Shown here piece after piece: positions 59,050 through 64,000 of a stretch of DNA of 64,000 nt (position 1 is its first letter; every line of letters starts with the position of its first letter). Both the position numbers and the translations under genes were made by a program. The stretch lies in assembly GCA_949358305.1 (NCBI GenBank), contig OX442317.1, forward strand, positions 12,838,186 through 12,902,185. The letters are read 5' to 3'. The notes beneath the pieces were generated by a model. The model had not been told where the DNA came from and ran no database searches. It worked only from the letters and a program-made list of their open reading frames with translations. This DNA is from Strigamia acuminata. Lineage: Eukaryota; Arthropoda; Chilopoda; Geophilomorpha; Linotaeniidae.

Positions 59050-62037
59050 TTAAGGTAAGCGCAATTTTTTGCGGATCAAACTGGCCACCCATGGAGGTAA
59101 TCTTCGATTCAAAATCGCTAAACTTAAATGTGCCGCTCCATTAATTAGCTTTCTCTTGACTTCTATAGAATTGATTGATTTCTGAAAACAGGTACGACAC
59201 GTTGGCTTGTATCTCTCTTCTCCTCCCACAACCTGAACTTGCGTTTCACCCGATATTCGTTTGGTGAACGACGCTTGGTTTCCACAAAAGTGGCATTTGG
59301 CATGAAGTTTGACAATAGTTTCCGCTAGTGGAATGAGATTAGATACTGCCTTGAATTCCTGTCTCTTAAAATCACCATTTAAAGCGGCAATTATTACATT
59401 CTTTCCTTCGTTCGCCATTTTGTCGGAAAACGAATCAATGTCTCCGAAAAATTGCCCTTCGTCGATACCTATCGTCTTGACCGACTCCGCAATTTTCTTG
59501 ATTTCCTGTAACGACGCGACCCGAACCGCTGGACGTCGTTGTCCGGTGTGGCTAACCATTTCATCTTTACTATATCTAACGTCTGTCAAATGCTTAACAA
59601 GCAGGCAAGAATTTTCTTCTTCATTTCGGATTACATTAAGTAAAGCAGTAGTTTTTCCAGAAAACATTGGGCCAATTACTAAATGTATATTTCCCGTGGC
59701 CTTTGTGACTGCATTTGATCTTCTGTGCGAATTGGTGAGTTTCTTGCGACTCCATTTCAATATCTTCCTCCATTTACTTAAACCCTTTTCTTCATCTTTT
59801 TTGAAATTTTTTGGAAATTCTCCTTTCTTTTCCGTAGACTCCAGTGTGTCAGGACTCTGAGAAATCGCCATCTTGCCCGACCTTATCCCTTTAAACGTCC
59901 GCTTTCCATCCATTTCCAATTCGATGGGGACGTCAGGATGCCGTACCTCCAGCTCGCTAGAGCGGCTCGCGGCAAAACGAGAAGCGATGACGCCTTTTGC
60001 TCGTACTCCACCCTTTTCGCTTTTCTCGTCGGGCATTGATGTGGAATTCGCCTGTCCAAACCCGCCTTTGTCCTTTTTTGAAGTGTTGAAAGTCATCTTC
60101 TTTCCAGAATCGATCGCCATACACGATACATCTCCCAGTGAGATATCGTCTTTGTAGATGGAAGGCTCTTTTGAGTTAATTTGTCCGTTTAAAATCCATC
60201 CAAAAACTGTTTTTATCATTCCTAATTCTGGACTAATTCTCTTCGTTCCCGCTTGAATTATTTTCCACCATGCTCCGCTTCCGATCAAGACATCTACCTC
60301 ATCTGACACGGAGGGATGTGGTTCTGCCATCTCAAGATTAAACGACTTGATTTGTTGCAGCGTCTGGTGATCTACCACTCCCTTTATATTGGGAAGTGTG
60401 TCGGTATCAAGAGCAAATACAGACACTTTCTGCTTGTCGTGACGAGACTGCAACTCGAATCTAAACACGTCATGACTTGTAGGAACTGGTTCCTTGTTCA
60501 GCAGACACTGGGTCATGGTGTGATACGTCTCAATCTTGTTTAGGTGTAATTTCTTTGCTAACCGCTTCGTAATATATGAACGATGACTACCCGGATCGAG
60601 TAATCCACGAACTGGGATTGTTTCGCCACTCTTTCGGACGAACAATGCTGTGAAAACCATTAGCTGGACGTCACTTGAGACCGACAACGAGACGTTGGCG
60701 GAGACGTTCTCTTCTTTGGTATCAGGTGGCTTTTCCGCATGACCTCTGTTACAAATTGAAGAATGGTGTCGACCACCGCATGATCGGCAACAAAATTTTA
60801 CAGGGCAGTTACCCACTGTATGGCTTGGTCTCAGGCAATTAAAGCATAGACGTTTTCGCTTAACGATGTCGTATTTCTCCGAAACTTCCAGATTTGCGTC
60901 GCAATTATTGTTGAAATGATCTCCTTCACAGAAGGCACAGATCAATTTCCGGACTGGACCTGATTTTGGTTTGAATGATTCTTTCGTATTAGACCCGAAT
61001 GACGTATTTTGCGCAACCGCGCAAGATGACATGGTCCCTCGTAATTCTTCTTTTTGCTCTCTAGTTGCTGGTTTCTCACTCTTCTTGGTGACTTTCTGAC
61101 TGGTAAATACGCTATCGTCTGATAATTCTGCTACTCTGACTTCGCTTGCTACAAATTCGAGAAATAAATTAACGTTTTCCACGTTTCCTTTGTAAATCCT
61201 ATGAAATCGTCTTCCCAATTCCGGTGGAAACTTCCGCAATAATTCCGGGATTAGAAATAATCCAGTAGTCGTAACTGGGAACTTCAACTGTTCTAATGTT
61301 CGGAAAGCACCGGTGAGGGACGTCAATAGAGATTTTACTGGCTTGATTGAGTACAAATCTTTAACTGCTTCGGCTTCACGAATTTTCCTCGCCAGAGCGT
61401 TCTTTTGGGCTACTTCTGACCCAAAAAGTCCTTCTAAACTGCTAAGTGCCATTAAATACGAATCGTTAGTAAGTGGGTACGACTTAATCGCCACTTCAGC
61501 TTCCCCGATACAGCTTGATTTAAGATATTGAAGTTTTTCGACGTTCGATAACTTGGCATCGGCGTCAACTGTGGTTGAAAACATATCCATGAAGCTCTTA
61601 TACTCCATCGGATTCCCGTCGAATTTCTGCAATGTCAGCTTTGGAAGCTTTGTAGTCTTCCTTGAGATTATCGATGAGTTGTTCAGAAATCCAGAATTCA
61701 TTAGCGTATTTCCGCCGGGATGTGCCCCAAACTTATCCTGCATCTGTTTTGAAAATTTCGTCCTTTGCTTAAGAAGATTGACCTTAGTCCTAATGTCTTC
61801 GAGACGTCTCAAACTAAGCAGGTAATCTGAACGTTCTATCTTGTCTTTAAAGACAGCGAGCTCATCAATAAGGTCACTCAACTGCGCATCTATTGTTGCG
61901 TGGAGAGCTTCAAGCTCACCCCCGTCGAGAACGTTTGCAGATGTCGAGAGCAGATCCTCTGCTCCTTGGGCCTTGGCTTGCCATTGTGTTTCTTTCTCTT
62001 CCGCTGCTTCCGCGGTCAAACCAGCTGCAGTTGCCAT
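59050..62037 (-). CDS. Gag-protease-thymidine kinase fusion polyprotein
   Basis: 995 codons without interruption. Residues 1-440 are BEL/Pao Gag: the DUF1759-like region (about 125-305) aligns with element A throughout, followed by zinc knuckles C367/C370/H374/C379, C398/C401/H406/C411 and C417/C420/H424/C429. Residues 455-615 are a DUF1758-type aspartic protease with D481 in LLDPGS. Residues 616-780 are a lysine- and serine-rich linker that I do not recognise. Residues 783-955 are a type II thymidine kinase: P-loop GPMFSGKTT (789-797), TDVRYS near 818-823, DEGQFF with the expected catalytic Glu860, zinc pairs C915/C918 and C947/C950 enclosing the lasso region. Such enzymes phosphorylate thymidine to dTMP with ATP. 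A 40-residue basic-hydrophobic tail ends the protein. No intron interrupts the kinase, so capture from a spliced transcript is likely. RT, RNase H and integrase are missing exactly where RT should begin. All kinase motifs are intact, which suggests it was maintained for function. Confidence 0.95.
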   Translation of the reverse strand: MATAAGLTAEAAEEKETQWQAKAQGAEDLLSTSANVLDGGELEALHATIDAQLSDLIDELAVFKDKIERSDYLLSLRRLEDIRTKVNLLKQRTKFSKQMQDKFGAHPGGNTLMNSGFLNNSSIISRKTTKLPKLTLQKFDGNPMEYKSFMDMFSTTVDADAKLSNVEKLQYLKSSCIGEAEVAIKSYPLTNDSYLMALSSLEGLFGSEVAQKNALARKIREAEAVKDLYSIKPVKSLLTSLTGAFRTLEQLKFPVTTTGLFLIPELLRKFPPELGRRFHRIYKGNVENVNLFLEFVASEVRVAELSDDSVFTSQKVTKKSEKPATREQKEELRGTMSSCAVAQNTSFGSNTKESFKPKSGPVRKLICAFCEGDHFNNNCDANLEVSEKYDIVKRKRLCFNCLRPSHTVGNCPVKFCCRSCGGRHHSSICNRGHAEKPPDTKEENVSANVSLSVSSDVQLMVFTALFVRKSGETIPVRGLLDPGSHRSYITKRLAKKLHLNKIETYHTMTQCLLNKEPVPTSHDVFRFELQSRHDKQKVSVFALDTDTLPNIKGVVDHQTLQQIKSFNLEMAEPHPSVSDEVDVLIGSGAWWKIIQAGTKRISPELGMIKTVFGWILNGQINSKEPSIYKDDISLGDVSCMAIDSGKKMTFNTSKKDKGGFGQANSTSMPDEKSEKGGVRAKGVIASRFAASRSSELEVRHPDVPIELEMDGKRTFKGIRSGKMAISQSPDTLESTEKKGEFPKNFKKDEEKGLSKWRKILKWSRKKLTNSHRRSNAVTKATGNIHLVIGPMFSGKTTALLNVIRNEEENSCLLVKHLTDVRYSKDEMVSHTGQRRPAVRVASLQEIKKIAESVKTIGIDEGQFFGDIDSFSDKMANEGKNVIIAALNGDFKRQEFKAVSNLIPLAETIVKLHAKCHFCGNQASFTKRISGETQVQVVGGEERYKPTCRTCFQKSINSIEVKRKLINGAAHLSLAILNRRLPPWVASLIRKKLRLP

Positions 62038-62365
62038 TTATTCTCGAGAAAGAGAGAATGAGAATAAAAATTCTATTCAACAACTCAATCACTGCTAATT
62101 AAATCCCCACGAATATTCTCCGAACTTCACAGACTCTTACTTATACTTGCTTAACGTTAATTCAAATGCGGTGTGCAAATGAAAAACGACCTCGAAATAA
62201 AATGCTAAACTCAACTCCGAAATGCCACAGACAATCTGACTTGACACACTATACGTAATACACTGGGACGGAATTATTGACCGCACAAATAAACTTATCC
62301 GCATAAATGTCTTGATAATTCCCCCAAAATGCACTTAGTTCGAAATTAATAATTAATATCTAACC

Positions 62366-62580
62366 GCACAACCGAGATAAATTAGTTATCTTTTACAATA
62401 ACACTGCACAAAAGAGATAAATAGTTATATTTTACAATAACCCCGCACAAAGAGATAAATAGTTATATTTTACAATAACCCCGCACAAAGAGATAATAGC
62501 TATAGTTTATAATAGCGCTGCACAAAAGAGATAATTAGCTATCATATACAATAGCTCCGCACTTAAGAGATAATAACTTG
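62366..62580 (-). repeat. Tandem repeat, 37-40 bp, about 5.5 units
   Basis: Units start with GCACAA..GAGATAA at 62366, 62406, 62445, 62483, 62520 and 62559 (the last is diverged). Each carries a TAGTTAT/ATAACTA-like pair and TACAATA. The pattern is specific to this leader and absent from the other elements here. Confidence 0.85.
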
Positions 62581-62974
62581 ATATTTAAAATTATTGACAT
62601 AAAAACCCCTTTTAAACTCCCCAAATACAGCTCGAAATTGGCAGAAACTTCCTTGAAAAATCAGATAAAGAATTAATTTAAATAAATATAATTCTTAAAT
62701 TCTAACAGCAATTGAATTAAAATTAATCTTGTTCTTTTTTCAGCTGCAGATGAACTTGAAGATTGACATTGCGTTGTGTTTCTCAAATTGTTGACCAGGA
62801 AATCGCTTGCTTGTCTCCTTATGTTGACCGCCACAGTAGAAGGACTCCGAACTCGTTACACTTGACATAAAATCCACTGACGAATCAACTCCCTGACGAC
62901 TGCGAAGGATGACACAGCACAAACACACTTCTGTCGCAATTGGCGACAATAATCCAGTAGAGAAAAATCGAAAA

Positions 62975-63115
62975 ACGTGTTGTCACACACTTCACACCAC
63001 GAAAATCGGCACCACACACTGCTTACTGCGAACTAGATGCCACACACTGCCTCACTGTGAAGTCGGGAACACACACGCAAATCACCGTGAAATCGACGTC
63101 ACACACCTGGCTAAA
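62975..63115 (-). repeat. Degenerate ~30-bp repeat with CACACAC core
   Basis: Four or five loosely similar units combine a GTGAAATCG/GCGAACTAG-like word with a CACACAC core, located just inside the primer site. The similarity is weak but periodic. Confidence 0.45.
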
Positions 63116-63183
63116 AATGCAATGACGTGCACTGAAATCCACTGGAAGAACTGGACGAAAATCCTGGTTGGCAACAACAAAAT

Positions 63184-63201
63184 CCTTGGGTCACGGTACC
63201 A
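63184..63201 (-). promoter_or_regulatory. Primer-binding site of the TK element
   Basis: The minus strand reads TGGTACCGTGACCCAAGG starting four bases after the 5' LTR ends in GCAACA. It is the same type of tRNA primer site as in elements A and C. Confidence 0.75.
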
Positions 63202-63205
63202 AAAA

Positions 63206-64000
63206 TGTTGCAACTCGCCACTGCCGTGATGCGACGAGTTGTAACGCGGTGGGGAATTATTGGCAAATTTCCCATAGGCCTATACTTTGCTTAGCTGAGA
63301 GGAGAAGTGAGTTGACTTGAGTTTCTGCACTGGATCTTGTGGGGAGCTGCTCCAGGGAGTTTGGGGTTAAATCTCCCTAATCACACATGTTGGATGTTGA
63401 ATAAAATAAACCTTTGTGTAGAAAAATCCAGATAATGCTTTTAATCATTTCAAAACATTAACATGGAGGCAAATTCAACTTAACTACATCTAATTCTTCA
63501 TAACAAGAGTGTAACAACTTCATAACAACAACAATTCTATAGCAACAACAAATTCATGAGGCACCTAGTGACTAAATTTCTAAATAACATAAGTTAAAGC
63601 TTGCATTGTGCCTCATAATAGAGATAAAATCAACTAAAATTAACAGAAATCATTGGAAAGAATTATAACAAATAGAATAGGAATAAACTTAACTAAATAT
63701 GCAAATAACGCATCTAAAGCAAGTCAAATACACTGTAAAAATGCATTAATTGCAATCCATTACAAAATTAACAATTCCTTCTTTTCCAATGCACCTTTAA
63801 AGCAACTCAGATGCTTCAAACCCGTCATTCCGCCTTCACAACTGAACTGGGAACAGGACAAGACTTAGAAATAGGTAAACATAGCATGAAAACATTGGAA
63901 AACAAGACTAAAAATTCCCAAACCTTGACCTTGTCATTCTAAGAGATAAAATACCTAACAAACATTGTCTTTACTGAAAATTGGCACACAAAAAAGACAT
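63206..64000 (-). mobile_element. 5' LTR of the TK element (cut by window end)
   Basis: It matches 57991-58785 with one difference (A63380 versus C58165). The remaining ~130 bases and the outer target-site duplication lie beyond the window. Confidence 0.9.

Larger units (their letters stand above)
62038..63183 (-). other. Leader of the TK element
   Basis: About 1.15 kb between primer site and the Gag start codon, without a convincing frame. It holds two tandem-repeat patches (listed separately) and is comparable in length to the leader of element A. Confidence 0.65.
57991..64000 (-). mobile_element. Non-autonomous BEL/Pao element carrying a thymidine kinase
   Basis: Minus-strand element with 3' LTR (57991-58917), polypurine tract, single long frame (59050-62037), leader with tandem repeats, primer site (63184-63201) and 5' LTR (from 63206, cut by the window end). 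The two LTRs differ at one position over the comparable ~795 bases (C58165 versus A63380). If the 5' LTR is as long as the 3' LTR, the element is about 6.1 kb. It has Gag and protease but no RT, RNase H or integrase, so it must use enzymes in trans. Confidence 0.9.

Noticed and set aside
59050-59691. Host thymidine kinase gene lying by chance beside a retroelement
   Set aside because: The kinase is in the same uninterrupted frame as Gag and protease, between the LTRs, and a second copy with the same 3' untranslated region and LTR occurs at 5877-7505.
59050-59691. Kinase captured from a large DNA virus
   Set aside because: Poxviruses and related viruses also carry type II TKs, but the sequence alone does not separate viral from animal origin. 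Left open, pending a phylogeny.
57991-64000. Envelope gene or other extra frame in the TK element
   Set aside because: Between the kinase stop and the 3' LTR there are only about 130 noncoding bases, and no signal peptide or transmembrane frame is present elsewhere in the element.

Overview
The window looks like transposon- and satellite-rich chromatin from an invertebrate animal. I found no host single-copy gene, rRNA, tRNA or CRISPR array. The recognisable proteins are all BEL/Pao LTR-retrotransposon proteins (Gag with DUF1759-type region and zinc knuckles, DUF1758-type aspartic protease, RT, RNase H, integrase), a clade found across metazoans. The species cannot be named from sequence alone.

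Layout. 1-7505: pieces of BEL/Pao-like elements, namely a minus-strand leader, primer-binding site and LTR (1-1977), 2.3 kb of unassigned DNA, a plus-strand LTR (4298-~5819), a 5'-truncated thymidine kinase (TK) fragment and a ~0.92 kb LTR (6589-7505). 7506-12610: a satellite of 139-147 bp monomers, ending in a 200-base run of N. 12811-15013: the same satellite in opposite orientation, interrupted by a solo LTR (13549-14469) with a 4-bp target duplication. 15014-22480: BEL/Pao element A on the plus strand with LTR, primer-binding site, leader and one long Gag-Pol frame, cut off near the end of integrase by the antisense 3' LTR of element B (22481-23420). B's integrase follows at 23481-25058. 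25330-37939 repeats 1-12610 at a constant offset of 25,329 bases with no difference that I noticed. 32835-57990: a 25.2 kb satellite array with nested higher-order repeats. 57991-64000: a young, nearly complete retroelement on the minus strand, whose 5' LTR runs off the window.

The most interesting system is that last element. Its only long frame (995 codons, 59050-62037) encodes BEL/Pao Gag and protease, but the RT-RNase H-integrase part is absent. In its place, after a ~165-residue linker, is a complete-looking type II (TK1-like) thymidine kinase with P-loop, DEGQFF catalytic motif and two CxxC zinc pairs. Its LTRs differ at one position over the ~795 bases that can be compared, so it moved recently and must have relied on pol supplied in trans. 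A second, P-loop-less TK lineage at 5877-6456 (and its duplicate at 31206-31785) shows that TK-bearing elements form a small family. A thymidine-phosphorylating enzyme carried by a reverse-transcribing element suggests, as inference, a role in dTTP supply.

The 25 kb satellite array is bounded on both sides by 3' LTRs of the TK family facing inward, and the monomer shares short colinear words with that LTR. The exact duplication, the gap and the orientation flip make assembly error a live alternative for the large-scale order of 1-37939.
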